DNA from: JACRCT01 sp049841135
Lineage (GTDB): Bacteria; Myxococcota; Myxococcia; Myxococcales; UBA5297
Direction of reading: 5' to 3'
Assembly: GCA_049841135.1 (NCBI GenBank)
Contig: JASGHK010000005.1
Location: 1,984,001 to 2,048,000, forward strand
DNA: 64,000 bases
The notes under the pieces were generated by a model. The model made no database searches. It saw only the letters and a list, made by a program, of their open reading frames with translations, and had not been told where the DNA came from. The number at the start of each line of letters is the position of its first letter. Within the stretch, counting starts at the first letter, position 1. Shown here in pieces: positions 52,446 through 62,788 of this stretch. Both the position numbers and the translations under genes were made by a program.

Positions 52446-54485
52446 GTGCGCACGAAATCCCTTGGCCTCGCGATGGGCATGGCCGCGTTCCTCCTGGCTG
52501 CCTGCGACCAGCCATCCACAGCCGCTTCGGATGCCGCGCTCCCCGCGCTCGACGCGACGGCGCCGGCGACGGACGCGGCGAAGGACGGTCCCGACGCGCA
52601 GTTCTCCGACGCTGCGGCCCTCGTTCCCGACGCAGAGGCGCCGACCCCGGACGCCTCCGAATCCGAGCCCGGCCTCGATGGCGCAACGGCCGGTCCCGAC
52701 GCGGAGGCCGCCGGTCCCGACGCCGGGGAGGCAGTCCTCGACGCCTCGGCTGCGGAACCCGACGCCGAGACTCCGAGCCCGGACGCCGCCGCCGAGCCCG
52801 GCCTCGATGGCGCGACGGCCCGTCCCGACGCGGAGCTGCCCGGGCAAGACGCCGCGGAGGCCGGCGAGGACGCTGCGGCTCCGGGGATGGACGCCGCGAC
52901 GCCTGGCGGACCCGACGCCGAAAGCCCGAGGCCCGACGCGGGATGGGTCGATCCCGGAGTCGACCTCGGCTCTGGCGTCCACGTCTGGCCCAGCGTGCTC
53001 GTCCCCGGCGGCACCGCGCGGATCCGCTACCAGGGCATGCTCGCCGGCGACCCATCGGTGGGCGTCCGCTACGGCTTCAACGGCTGGAACGAGGTCGCCG
53101 GACCTACGCTGACGCCCGAGGTCGATTGGGCCGGCAACACCAACTTCTACGCGGAGCAGGCGCTGGTCGCAGCCGGTGCCGGCACGTGGGAGACGACGCT
53201 CGACCTGCCCGCTACGAGCCGCGCGGTGCACTTCGTCCTCTACTCGGACCAGTCCGGGACGCGCGCCTGGGACAACAACGGCGGCAAGGACTTCGTCCGC
53301 GAGAATCCTCTTCCCGTACGTGGGCCCGCTGCTCAGCTACAAGGCGGATAGCGAGCCCGGGACCGCGGTCCACGTCACCTTCCACACTGGCCACGTCTGC
53401 CTGGGTCAGGTCGAGTACGGCGCCACCTCGGCGCTCGGCTCGTTGGCGCAGGAGGGCCAGCAAGCGCGGGCGCACAAAGTTCTGCTCTCGGGACTGACGC
53501 CCGGCTCGACCTGGTACTACCGCGTCTCCTGCGTGGGGGCGGGCACCTCGCCGGTCTTCTCGTTCCACACGCCCTCGGCCAACGCGAGCCAGCTCACCTT
53601 CGCGGTCGTCTCCGACACCCAGGACGATGGCGAGCGCGGCGTCTGGAGCCGCACCGCTGGCGAGCTGGCGATGAACCACCCCGACGTGGAGCTGATCCTC
53701 GCCGCCGGCGACCTGGTGTGGGCCGACGAGCCTGGGCTGTGGTGGACGTTCTTCGACAAGGGCCGCGACCTCTTCGCCAGCCGCGCGCTGATGGCCGCGG
53801 TGGGCAACCACGACACCCCCACCTTCGGCTCCAATCCCGACACTTCCAGCTTCGAGAGCTGGTTCGACTACGACGGCGCCCCCACCGCGCCGCTCGCCTA
53901 CCGCTTCCGCTTCGGCCCGGCGCTCTTCCTGGCACTGGGAACGGAGCACCCCGGCGAAGCTCGTCCCGCCTACCGGAGCGCAATACGTCTTCGCGCAGCA
54001 GGCGCTGCAGGACCTGGGCGGTGCGACCTGGGCCTTCGCCTACTGGCACATCCCGCCCTACAACGCGGGGGCGCGACACTTCGGCGAGATTCTGGCTCTC
54101 CCGCGACGTGACGCAGCTCTTCGATGGCCGCGTCGACTGGGTCTTCTGCGGCCACGAGCACCTGTACCAGCGGCACAAGCCCCTCCGGTACAACGCGACG
54201 CTCGTGTCGGAGCATGGCAACGGCCCAGGGCAGGGCGTCGGCTACGTGGTGACCCCGCCTGGCGGCACCTGGCCCAACGCCGACCTCGTGCCGCTCACCG
54301 ATCCCAAGGGGTACTACCGCGACCGGCTGGCCTACCCCGCGCCCGCCGACGTCGTGCCTTCGGAGGTCGGCTTCGTGAAGGTGCACCTCGACGCCCGGAC
54401 CATCTCCCTCGAAGCCTACGGCCTGGGCAGTGTGGGGCAGGCCGTGCCGGCCCACGTCGTGGACGCGTACGGCTACACGAAGTAG
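52446..54485 (+). CDS. Purple-acid-phosphatase-like lipoprotein, three frameshifts
   Basis: GTG 52446 begins MRTKSLGLAMGMAAFLLAAC, a lipoprotein signal. A 140-residue Asp/Ala/Pro/Glu linker follows, then a fibronectin-like N-domain of purple acid phosphatases (GTAVHVTFHTGHVCLGQVEYG...HKVLLSGLTPGSTWYYRVSC) and the metallophosphatase core: VVSDTQDD, AAGDLVWAD, AVGNHDTPTF, AYWHIPPYNAG and FCGHEHLYQR, a full set of metal ligands. The frame breaks at 53303-53307 (GAATC), 53956-53962 (GAAGCTC) and 54088-54092 (GATTC); one base fewer at each restores REILFPYVGP, HPGELVPPTGAQYVFAQ and FGEIWLSRDVTQLF. About 678 residues. Likely a surface phosphoesterase scavenging phosphate. Confidence 0.82.
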
Positions 54486-54515
54486 GCGGCCTCAGCCCGC
54501 AGACCGTCCGCAGGC

Positions 54516-57500
54516 TCAGAACCGCACCGAAGCCGACCCGGCGACGAAGGCGTTCCAGCGCAGCTTCCCGTACGGCGCGGCGAAGAAGTAGTAGACCGGG
54601 ACCTCGAGCCCCACGGCGAAGTTCTGGATCGGGGCCCACTCGACCCCCACGTTCGCCCCCACGCCCGCCGAGATGGGGTCGTTGAAGAACAGCGGCACCT
54701 CCACGCCCAGCACGGGGTAGATGCTCCCCTCGGCGTTGACGGGGATCGCCGACACGTTGAGCAGCATGCCCTGCCGCGCCATGGCGAACAGGCCGCCGAC
54801 GCTGATGCGCAGCGGGGCCACCGGCTGCAGCCCGACGATCGCCGCGCCCGCACCGGCGAACCCGGCGTCGGTGAGCTGCACCTGCCCGCGCGCCTTGACG
54901 ATGACGAACGGCGCCTTGCGCGGGACCTCGGCCGAAGCCGCCTCCGCCACGTACATCTCCGTGGAGGGCGGGCTGTCGCCGAAGAGCCCCTCCACCACCG
55001 GTCCCAGGATGTCCAGGAAGGCCTCCGACGAGGCGCTCTTGGCGCGGGCCGAGAACCGCCGGTCCACCACCGACTTCTTCGCGTCCAGCAGCTGGACCGA
55101 GAGCACCGCGGAGTTCCCCAGCTTGCCCAGGGTGCCGGTCACCAGCTTGTCCACGCCCAGCGCCCCGCCGACCTCCGCCAGGCAGGTCGCGTCCGAGCAG
55201 CCCAGAAGCTGCTTCTGGCGCTCGAAGCCCAGCGAGGACTCGATGTCCTTCGAGGAGGTCACCTGCATCCCCGGCCGCCGCTGGATGGCGTCGCTGAGCA
55301 TGTCGGTGAGCAGCTCCGCCGTCTTCGGGTCCAGCTCCGGGCCCGCCTTCAGGGTGAGCACGGCGATCTTCTTCTTGCTCGCCCGGGCCTTGGCCCTGGC
55401 CTCCTCGGCGGCCTTCGCCTTGGCCGCCGCCTCGGCCTCGAGCTTGGCCTTGGCCGAAGCCTCCGCCGCCAGCTCTCCGCGCAGCCGGCGCAGGAGGTCC
55501 ACCGCCTGCTGGGGCGCGGTCGCCATCAGCCCGAGCTCGGGGTCGAGCGCGAGCAGCTTCTTGAACGCCGCCGTGGCCGTCGCCTCGTCGGAGGACACCG
55601 ACAGCGCGCACGCCTGGACGGTGAGCGCGTCGAACTTCTTGGGCTCCTCCAGCGCCTCGCTGGCGAGCGCCCGGCCCGCCAGCTCCGCCGCCGCCGCCCA
55701 GTCCTGGGCGTCGAGCGCCTTGTGGGCGAGCGCGAGGATCTGCCCCGGCGTGGCGTTGGGCCCGGCCTTGAACACCTTCTTCTTCGCCGCCGCCTCCGCC
55801 GTCCCCGAGGCCGACCCGACGAGCGCCAGCGCCAGCAGCAGCGCCGCGAGCCCGGCCCGGGACCGGCCCCGGCGGCGGCGCAGCAGCGCGAGCGAGAGCA
55901 GCACCAGCGCCGCCGGAGCCCCGCCCGCGACCGAGCCGCACCCGCAGGCGAACAGGGTGCGCGAGTCGTCGGCCTTGTTGCATTCCGCGTTGCAGTTGCC
56001 CTGCACGTCGCAGGTGCCCCTGCACCCGCTGGCGTTCTCGCAGGCCGTCCCCGCCTCCACCAGCTCCGTCGCCACGCACTTCCCGCTCTCGGGGTCGCAG
56101 GTCCTGGGCTTGCGGCAGGGCGGCGGCGCCTCGCCCGAGCAGTCCACCGGCGTCCCCACGCAGACGCCCTTGCCCTCCACGGTCTGGCACTTCGCGCTCT
56201 CGCGGTCGACGCACAGGTCGGCGGGTGCGCAGCGCGAGGCCAGGCAGCCCTCGTCCTCGCAGTCCACCTTGCCGTTGCAGTCGTTGTCCACGCCGTCGGT
56301 GCAGCTCGCCTCAGCAGTGCCCCGGCCGCACTCGCAGCGCTGCCCCACGCAGCCCTCGCCGTTGAGGCCGCAGGGCGTGCCCGGCTGGGCCGCCACGCCG
56401 CGGCAGACCCCGCTCGTGTCGCAGGTGTTGATGGAGCAGCGGCAGTCGCCGCTGACGCAGTTGACGCTCGTGCCGCACGGCACCAGGCCGTCGGAGTCCG
56501 GCGCCGACCACCCGGTGGCGTTGGTCGAGGGGCTGCAGATCTGGCAGGAGTCGTCGCCGGCCAGCCCCTTGCGCGCGCCCGGCTTGTAGGCGACCCCGCC
56601 GATGAGGCAGCCGGACTTGCAGGCGCCGTCGAAGCAGAACCGGGTCGACACCTCGTCGGCGGGCGCCTTGCCGCAGCCCGTCCCCTCGTCCAGCGGCCGG
56701 TGCTGGCAGGCGAGCTGGGCGTCGCAGACGTCGGCGGTGCACTCGTTGCCGTCGCTGAGGCAGGGGTCGCCGGCCTTGGCGTCGGTCCAGGCGGTGGGGG
56801 TCCGCGCGGCCTGGCAGCTGTGGCAGCTGTCCTGGTCCTTGAGCGCGCCGTCGGGGTAGAAGGCGCCGGCGATGAGGCAGCCGACGCTGCACTGCCCGGC
56901 GTGGCAGAGCTTGCCGCCCCCGCAGTCCAGGCCGTCCGCCCGCGGCGTCCAGTCGTCGGCCTTGGTCGCCGAGTCGCACTTGCGGCACGCCTCGGTGGGG
57001 TCCTGCTGCTGGTCGGCGAACGTCTTGCCGCCGATGGTGCACATGCCCGAGCACACCCCGTTGGTGCAGGCGCGGCCCGCGCCGCAGTCGGCGCCCTCGG
57101 GCTGCTTCGACCAGGCCACGGTGGAGGTGGCGGCGCTGCAGGCCTGGCAGATGTTGGAGGGGTTGGTCGAGCCGGCGTCGCGGAAGGCCCCGTCGATGTA
57201 GCAGCCGGCCTTGCACTGCCCCGCGGTGCACACCTGCCCCGAGCCGCAGCCCACGCCGTCGTCGCCGGGCGACCAGGCCCCGGTCGCCAGCGTCGGGTCG
57301 CAGCGCATGCAGGCGTTGGCGGGGTCGAGCGAGCCCGCGGCCACGAAGGTCCCGGCGACGAAGCAGCCGGTGGCGCAGGCCCCGCCGGTGCAGACCTTGC
57401 CCGCCGCGCAGGAGGCGCCGTCGGCGTTGACCCAGGCGGAGAGGCTCTGGTCCGGCAGGCACTGCTGGCAGCCGTTGGCGGGGTTGGCCGCGCCGGGGCC

Positions 57501-60344
57501 GTAGTAGGCCCCGGCGATGGAGCAGCCGGCCTGGCAGTCGCCGTTGCGGCAGACCTTGCCGGCGGCGCAGGAGGTGCCCTCGTGGGCGGGGCTGAAGCTG
57601 CTGGTGCTCACCGCAGGGTCGCAGGCCTCGCAGGCGTCGGCGGGGTTGTCCTGGCCGGCGCTGTAGGTGGTGCCGCCCACGTAGCAGTCCTGCAGGCACT
57701 GCCCGCCGGCGCAGATGCGGCCGGTGCCGCAGCCGGTCCCGTCGGGCGTCGAGGACCAGCCCGTCGTGGAGACCGCGGGGACGCACGACTGGCAGCTCGA
57801 GGCGGGGTTGAGCGCGGCCGCGGCGTAGTAGGCGTTGGAGATGAAGCAGCCCGCGCTGCAGACCTGGGCGTGGCAGACCAGGCCCGTGCCGCACTGCAGG
57901 CCCTCGGGGCTGTCGGTCCAGGCGCTGATGCTCTTCGACGGGTCGCAGATCTGGCAGGCGTTGCCGGGGTTGGCGGCGCCGGAGGGGTAGCTCGTGGAGG
58001 CGATGTAGCAGCCGGTGCCGCACTTGCCGCCGTTGCAGACCTGCGCCCCGCAGGCGGCGCCGTCGGAGAGGGGCGTGAAGGCGTCGGTGCGCGTGGACGG
58101 GTCGCAGACCTGGCAGGCGTTGCCGGGGCTGAGCGCGCCGCCGGCGTAGAAGGCGCCCAAGACGACGCAGCCGGTCGAGCACGCGCCCGAGGAGCAGAAC
58201 TTGCCCCCGCCGCAGGAGGCGGTGTCGGCGAGCGTCGTCCAGACGGTGGTGCTCGCGGCGGGCACGCACTGCTGGCAGGCGTTGGCGGTGTTGAGCGCGC
58301 CCGCGGCCCAGTAGCCGCCGCCGATGGCGCAGCCGGCGACGCAGCCGCCGCCGTGGCAGATCTGCCCGGTGTTGCAGCTCGACTGCTCGTTGGCGGGCGT
58401 CCAGGAGGCGGTGCTCACCGAGGGCTGGCACGACAGGCAGGAGTTGCCCGGGGCCAGGGCGTCCTTGTCGTAGTAGGTGGAGCCGTTGATGACGCAGCCG
58501 GTGGCGCAGGCCCCCGCGTGGCAGATCTGCCCGGTGCCGCAGGAGGCGAACTCGCTGGCCGGGCTCCAGGCGGTGAGGCTGACCGCGGGCTGGCAGGAGA
58601 GGCAGAGGTTTCCGGGCTGGGCCGTGCCCGCCGCGCGGTACTGGCTGCCGATGTAGCAGCCGCTGGCGCACGCCCCCTGGTGGCAGACCTGGGCGCCCCC
58701 GCAGCTCGAGGTGTCGCCCTCGGCGGCCACGGTCCAGGCGGAGGTGCTCGTGGCGGGCGCGCACGACTCGCAGGCGTTGCTGGCGTTCTTGTCGCCGGCC
58801 GCGCGGTAGGCGCCGCCGACGTAGCAGCCGGTGACGCAGCTGTTGGAGTGGCAGACCCGGCCGGCGCCGCAGCTGCTGCCCTCGGCGCGCAGCGTCCAGG
58901 CGCCGGTGTTGACCGTCGGCTGGCAGGCCTGGCAGGCGTCGGTGGGCATCAGCTCGCCCGGGGTGTGGAAGGCCCCGGCGATGGAGCAGCCCGAGACGCA
59001 GGTCCCCACGTGGCAGATGAGGCCGCCGCCGCAGGAGGTGCCCTCGCTCAGGGTCGTCCAGCTGGTGACGGCCGTCGACGGCTGGCACACCTGGCAGGCG
59101 TTCGAGGGGTTGGCGGTGCCGGTGGCGTAGAACTGGCCGGAGATGACGCAGCCGTCGCCGCAGCTGCCGGCGTAGCAGACCTTGGTGCCGCCGCAGGAGG
59201 AGGAGTCGGCGTTGTTGGTCCAGGCCGTGGTGCTGATCGCCGGTTGGCACGACTGGCAGGGGTTGCCCGGGTTGAGGCTGCCGTTGCCGTAGACCGTCCC
59301 GCCGATGCTGCAGCCCACGCCGCACACGCCGGCGTTGCAGTACTGCCCCGAGCCGCAGGACTGGCCTTGGTTGATGTTGGTCCAGCTGGTGTTCCCGGCG
59401 TTGCAGACCTGGCAGGGGCCGTTGGCGGCCTGGTCGGCGTAGAAGAGCCCGCCGATGCTGCAACCGGAGGCACAGCTGCCGTTGTGGCACCAGCTCCCGG
59501 TCCCGCAGCTGCTCTTCAGGGCCTCGTTGACGTTGGTCCAGGCGACGCTGCTGGTGGTCGCCATGCACCTCTGGCAGGAGCCGTTGGCGGTCTGGTCGGC
59601 GTAGAAGGCGCCGCCGATGCTGCAGCCCAGCTGGCAGGAGCCCGAGTGGCAGTAGTTGTTCTGCGTGCAGCTGGAGTGCAGGGCCTCATTGGCGGGGCTG
59701 TAGCTCGTCAGGCTCACCAGGGGCTGGCACGTCTGGCAGGGGCCGTTGGCCGCGCCCTCGGGGACGAAGCCGGAGATGTTGCAGCCGGCGGTGCAGGTGC
59801 CCAGGTGGCAGATCCTCCCCGCGGCGCAGGTCATGGGCAGCCCCTCGTTGGTGGGGCTCCAGTCGCTGGTGGTCACCGCGGGCTGACAGGACTGACAGGG
59901 ATTGACCGGGTTGATCTCTCCTGGCGACCTGAAGGTGCCGCTGATGAAGCAGCCCGGGGTGCAGCCGGGGGCGCCGGTGCAGACGCCGCCGGGGCAGGCC
60001 GTCCCATGGCCCTTCTGGCCGTAGCGGCACGCGTGGTTCAAGCACGTATTGGCGGTCTGGCATGCCTGCGGCGCGCACGCGGTCCAGCCCGAGACGCAGC
60101 TGTCGCTCTGGTTCGCGTCCACGCAGCCGGAGCAGCAGACCCCGCCCTGGGCGCACACTCCGGTTCCGAGGCAGCTTTCCCCCACCGCTCGCAGCCCGGC
60201 AGCGGCGCACTTGTAGGGCTCGTAGCTCGTGTCGCAGATCTCGTTGCAGTCGCACTCGCTGTCGCCATAGCAGTCGGTGGCCCTCGCGCTCGTGGACAGG
60301 CAGAGCAAGGTCGCCGCGGCGAGCGCGGAAAGGGGGGTCCTCAT
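54516..60344 (-). CDS. Giant Cys-rich MYXO-CTERM protein fused to a second secreted protein
   Basis: 1,942 residues from ATG 60344 (GGAGG upstream). Signal peptide (residues 1-22, ending TSARA), a Cys-rich head (TDCYGDSECDCNEICD), then 21 tandem repeats of about 53 residues (about 130-1290; consensus GCxIGGxFYxxGxxNPxNxCQxCxPxxSxxxWxxxxxGxxCGxGxxCxxGxC), eight Cys each. At 1467 comes a MYXO-CTERM: CGCGS, helix ALVLLSLALL, RRRR. Directly in frame follows a second signal-like helix (GLAALLLALALVGSASGTAEA), a TPR region, an Ala/Lys coiled coil (about 1630-1662), a TolB-like domain (KIAVLTLKAGPELDPKTAELLTDMLSDAIQRR) and a C-terminal beta-rich region ending in Phe (GSASVRF), like an outer-membrane barrel. 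No start codon separates the halves. The repeats are probably disulphide-linked and surface-displayed. Confidence 0.85.
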   Translation of the reverse strand: MRTPLSALAAATLLCLSTSARATDCYGDSECDCNEICDTSYEPYKCAAAGLRAVGESCLGTGVCAQGGVCCSGCVDANQSDSCVSGWTACAPQACQTANTCLNHACRYGQKGHGTACPGGVCTGAPGCTPGCFISGTFRSPGEINPVNPCQSCQPAVTTSDWSPTNEGLPMTCAAGRICHLGTCTAGCNISGFVPEGAANGPCQTCQPLVSLTSYSPANEALHSSCTQNNYCHSGSCQLGCSIGGAFYADQTANGSCQRCMATTSSVAWTNVNEALKSSCGTGSWCHNGSCASGCSIGGLFYADQAANGPCQVCNAGNTSWTNINQGQSCGSGQYCNAGVCGVGCSIGGTVYGNGSLNPGNPCQSCQPAISTTAWTNNADSSSCGGTKVCYAGSCGDGCVISGQFYATGTANPSNACQVCQPSTAVTSWTTLSEGTSCGGGLICHVGTCVSGCSIAGAFHTPGELMPTDACQACQPTVNTGAWTLRAEGSSCGAGRVCHSNSCVTGCYVGGAYRAAGDKNASNACESCAPATSTSAWTVAAEGDTSSCGGAQVCHQGACASGCYIGSQYRAAGTAQPGNLCLSCQPAVSLTAWSPASEFASCGTGQICHAGACATGCVINGSTYYDKDALAPGNSCLSCQPSVSTASWTPANEQSSCNTGQICHGGGCVAGCAIGGGYWAAGALNTANACQQCVPAASTTVWTTLADTASCGGGKFCSSGACSTGCVVLGAFYAGGALSPGNACQVCDPSTRTDAFTPLSDGAACGAQVCNGGKCGTGCYIASTSYPSGAANPGNACQICDPSKSISAWTDSPEGLQCGTGLVCHAQVCSAGCFISNAYYAAAALNPASSCQSCVPAVSTTGWSSTPDGTGCGTGRICAGGQCLQDCYVGGTTYSAGQDNPADACEACDPAVSTSSFSPAHEGTSCAAGKVCRNGDCQAGCSIAGAYYGPGAANPANGCQQCLPDQSLSAWVNADGASCAAGKVCTGGACATGCFVAGTFVAAGSLDPANACMRCDPTLATGAWSPGDDGVGCGSGQVCTAGQCKAGCYIDGAFRDAGSTNPSNICQACSAATSTVAWSKQPEGADCGAGRACTNGVCSGMCTIGGKTFADQQQDPTEACRKCDSATKADDWTPRADGLDCGGGKLCHAGQCSVGCLIAGAFYPDGALKDQDSCHSCQAARTPTAWTDAKAGDPCLSDGNECTADVCDAQLACQHRPLDEGTGCGKAPADEVSTRFCFDGACKSGCLIGGVAYKPGARKGLAGDDSCQICSPSTNATGWSAPDSDGLVPCGTSVNCVSGDCRCSINTCDTSGVCRGVAAQPGTPCGLNGEGCVGQRCECGRGTAEASCTDGVDNDCNGKVDCEDEGCLASRCAPADLCVDRESAKCQTVEGKGVCVGTPVDCSGEAPPPCRKPRTCDPESGKCVATELVEAGTACENASGCRGTCDVQGNCNAECNKADDSRTLFACGCGSVAGGAPAALVLLSLALLRRRRGRSRAGLAALLLALALVGSASGTAEAAAKKKVFKAGPNATPGQILALAHKALDAQDWAAAAELAGRALASEALEEPKKFDALTVQACALSVSSDEATATAAFKKLLALDPELGLMATAPQQAVDLLRRLRGELAAEASAKAKLEAEAAAKAKAAEEARAKARASKKKIAVLTLKAGPELDPKTAELLTDMLSDAIQRRPGMQVTSSKDIESSLGFERQKQLLGCSDATCLAEVGGALGVDKLVTGTLGKLGNSAVLSVQLLDAKKSVVDRRFSARAKSASSEAFLDILGPVVEGLFGDSPPSTEMYVAEAASAEVPRKAPFVIVKARGQVQLTDAGFAGAGAAIVGLQPVAPLRISVGGLFAMARQGMLLNVSAIPVNAEGSIYPVLGVEVPLFFNDPISAGVGANVGVEWAPIQNFAVGLEVPVYYFFAAPYGKLRWNAFVAGSASVRF

Positions 60345-61051
60345 GAAGCCTCCGGGAATGCGATCGGGCCAAGCCCGCGGGCTGCGGGTCGGCGGTGGCC
60401 TGGGAGCAAGGGTCGGGGGTGCCGTGCTGAAAGTGGCCGTGCGCTCACAAACGTCCTTGCGCCCCTAGGCGCGCAGGTGAGATGCGGGCGCAAGGATACC
60501 ACCCGCGGGTCGCTCTCCGGACGATGGGCAGTGAGGAGCGATGCCTCGGGGATGCCCCGGGCGGGGGATCGGGAGGACCTCCTGAAGCGGACCACCGGGG
60601 CACCGGAGGCTTCGTTCAGTCGCGGCTCCGCCGGGCGCTCCATGATGTCGCGGCTGAGCGTGCCCTTCAGGTCCAGGTCGCGGAAGACGCGGCGCGGACG
60701 TACCGGTCGCGCAGCAGGCCCCGGCAATGGTCTGCTCGGCGCGAAACTCGAGCTTCTTCAGCTACTGCTGACCCTGTCGGCCAGACGCGGAGATGGTCTG
60801 CAGCAGGGCCACCGCCCGGATGCCGAAGCGGTCGAGGTCGGCGATACTGGCGCCGCTCGAGAAAGCAGGTCCCGGGGGTGAGCGAGAAGGGCGGGCGGGA
60901 CTGAGCGTATCGCCAAGGGCGAAGGGGGGCCGGCCGTCGTCTGCTCACCGACCTCCATGCGCAGTGGCCGGGCCGGCCAGTCCGGCTGGGGGAGGACGCC
61001 GATCGAAACCAGCGAGCCAAAGAATCCGCAGCTTCACGAGCGGAGGCAGCG
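60345..61051. other. 707-base divergent intergenic region
   Basis: Between the giant Cys-rich gene (minus) and the GH3 gene (plus). It should contain both promoters. On the minus strand 60620-60900 there is mildly gene-like sequence (DLDRFGIRAVALLQTISASG; VFRDLDLKGTLSRDIMERP), broken by stops and in different frames, possibly a decayed gene. I see no repeat or hairpin of note. Confidence 0.35.
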
Positions 61052-62690
61052 ATGAGTCGCGCGGCCGCGAACGAGCGCTGCTCCCGTGACGCGACGGCGC
61101 CTCTGCTCGGCGCCTTGGCGACGTGGAAGTCACGTCTGGAGATGCGGCGCTGCCGGCGCGCCCTCGCCGACGTCGAGGCGACGCAGACGAACCTCCTGCA
61201 CCGACTGCTGCGCGCGAACGCCGACACGGACTTCGGGCGGCGCTTCAGCTTCGGCACGGTTGCCGGACCCGAGCCGTTCAGCGCGCGCGTGCCGGTGGCT
61301 CGCTACGCCGACCTTGCTGCCGACATCCAGGCGAGCAGGTCGCGGCCCGGGGTGCTCAGCAGCGCCCCGGTCACCCAATGGGTCTACAGCTCCGGCTCCT
61401 CGGGCAGCCCCAAGCTGATCCCGCACACGGATGCCTCGATCGACGACTGGTGCTTGGGGTTCGGCCGCAGTACCTACTCCGTCCTAGCGGCTGGGAAGCG
61501 CGCGGAGCGCCTCCTCGCCGGGTTGGCGCTCTACGACGTGGCGCCGGCCCGAATCGAGGATCTCGACGGGGTGCCGGCGGGCTACATCAGCGGCGTGGGG
61601 AGCCAGCGCAACAAGCGCTTGCGCCGCCTCCAGCGCATCCCCGACGACATCGTCAGCATGCGCAACCACGAGCAGAAGCTGCCGGCGCTCATGCGTTGGG
61701 CGGTCCCGCAAAACATCACCTGCGCGAGCGGCATCACCAGCTTCACCTACACGCTCCTGCGCTACGTCCGCGAGAACGCACTCTCGCTGCGCGACGACCC
61801 GGTCCTGGCGCCCATCGTCGAGGAGGCCCGTGAGGGCGGGTCGACCGTGGACCTTCGGCGGCTGTGGCCGAACCTCGCCTACATCTGCAGCACCGGCGTC
61901 GCCGCGGACCTCTATCGACCGCTCCTCAAACGGCTGCTGCCGCAAGCCGTCGTCATCGACGCCTACACGAGCTTCCGAGGGCGCGTTCGGATTCGGGGTC
62001 GAAGGGGAGGAGGGCGGCGTCCTCCTCAACTGCGACCTCTACTACTTCGAGCTCGCCGCCGTCGAGGCGCCTCAGCAGGCCATGCCGCTGTGGAGAGGCT
62101 CGCCCGGTCAGAGCTACGAGCTGGTGGTGACCGCGCGCAACGGATTGTGGCGCTACCGCACGGGCGACCTCGTTCGCCTCCTCTCGCTCGAGCCGCCCCG
62201 CATCCAGGTCCTCGGTCGCGCCGGCAACACGATCAACCTCTCGGGCGAGAAGATCGTGGAGAAGCAGGTGACTACGGCCTTTCTCCAGACGGCGGCCTGC
62301 TGCGGCCTCGACAGCGACGAATTCCTCTTCTTCGGGTGGCTGGCTCCGGACCGTCTCTGCTACTGCCTCTCCTACGAGGAGCGCCAGGCGCTTGGCCAGG
62401 TCGACACGGTTCGCCAGCGGTTCCTCGAGCTGCTCGCGAAGGAGAACCACCTCTTCGGCGAGGTTCGAGCGCGCGCCCGAACCGAGCTGCACGTGGTCCG
62501 TCTCCGGCCAGGGACCCTGGCTGCGGTGCGCCGAGACGCAGAGGCGCGAAAGGGGGCGAGCGGGCACGCGAAGACGATGCGGCTCACCAACCTGCACGAC
62601 TTCTGCGCGCACATCTCGACCGACCAGATCCTCGACCAGACCCTGGTCGCGGGAATCCACTCGGTGGTCCAGAGCGCCGCCACGGCCTGA
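61052..62690 (+). CDS. GH3-family acyl-adenylate enzyme, one frameshift
   Basis: ATG 61052 with GGAGG upstream. GH3 proteins are ANL-type adenylating enzymes that conjugate acids to amino acids (plant auxin conjugation); bacterial members are poorly known. Seen here: WVYSSGSSGSPKLIPHTD (phosphate loop), WPNLAYICSTGVAADLYRPLL, DAYTSSEGAFGFGVEGEEGGVLLNCDLYYFE after repair, LWRYRTGDLVRLL (motif with the conserved Asp), VLGRAGNTINLSGEKIVEKQV. The frame breaks at 61969-61975 (GAGCTTC); removing one T restores the SSEGAFGF block. About 545 residues, the usual GH3 length. Cytoplasmic. It stands alone, with the next gene convergent across a long hairpin. Confidence 0.85.
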
Positions 62691-62707
62691 CACCGGGAGC
62701 CGGCGGC

Positions 62708-62776
62708 GGGGCCAGGTTCCGAATCCGAATCCCAAGCCCGGCCGCCGGCGAGTTTTCGGATTCGGAACCTGGCCCC
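62708..62776. terminator. 22-base-pair perfect inverted repeat, bidirectional terminator
   Basis: The arms at 62708-62729 and 62755-62776 are exact complements (GGGGCCAGGTTCCGAATCC... and its reverse), with a 25-base loop, filling the gap between two convergent stop codons (62690 and 62789). The length and perfection are unusual, suggesting either an efficient two-way terminator or a small repeat element. Confidence 0.6.
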
Positions 62777-62788
62777 GAGCCCCATCGG

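Noticed and set aside
55722..60881. Plus-strand 1,719-residue frame opposite the giant Cys-rich gene
   Set aside because: It mirrors the Cys codon periodicity of the real gene (Ala/Gly/Val runs) and lacks any domain.
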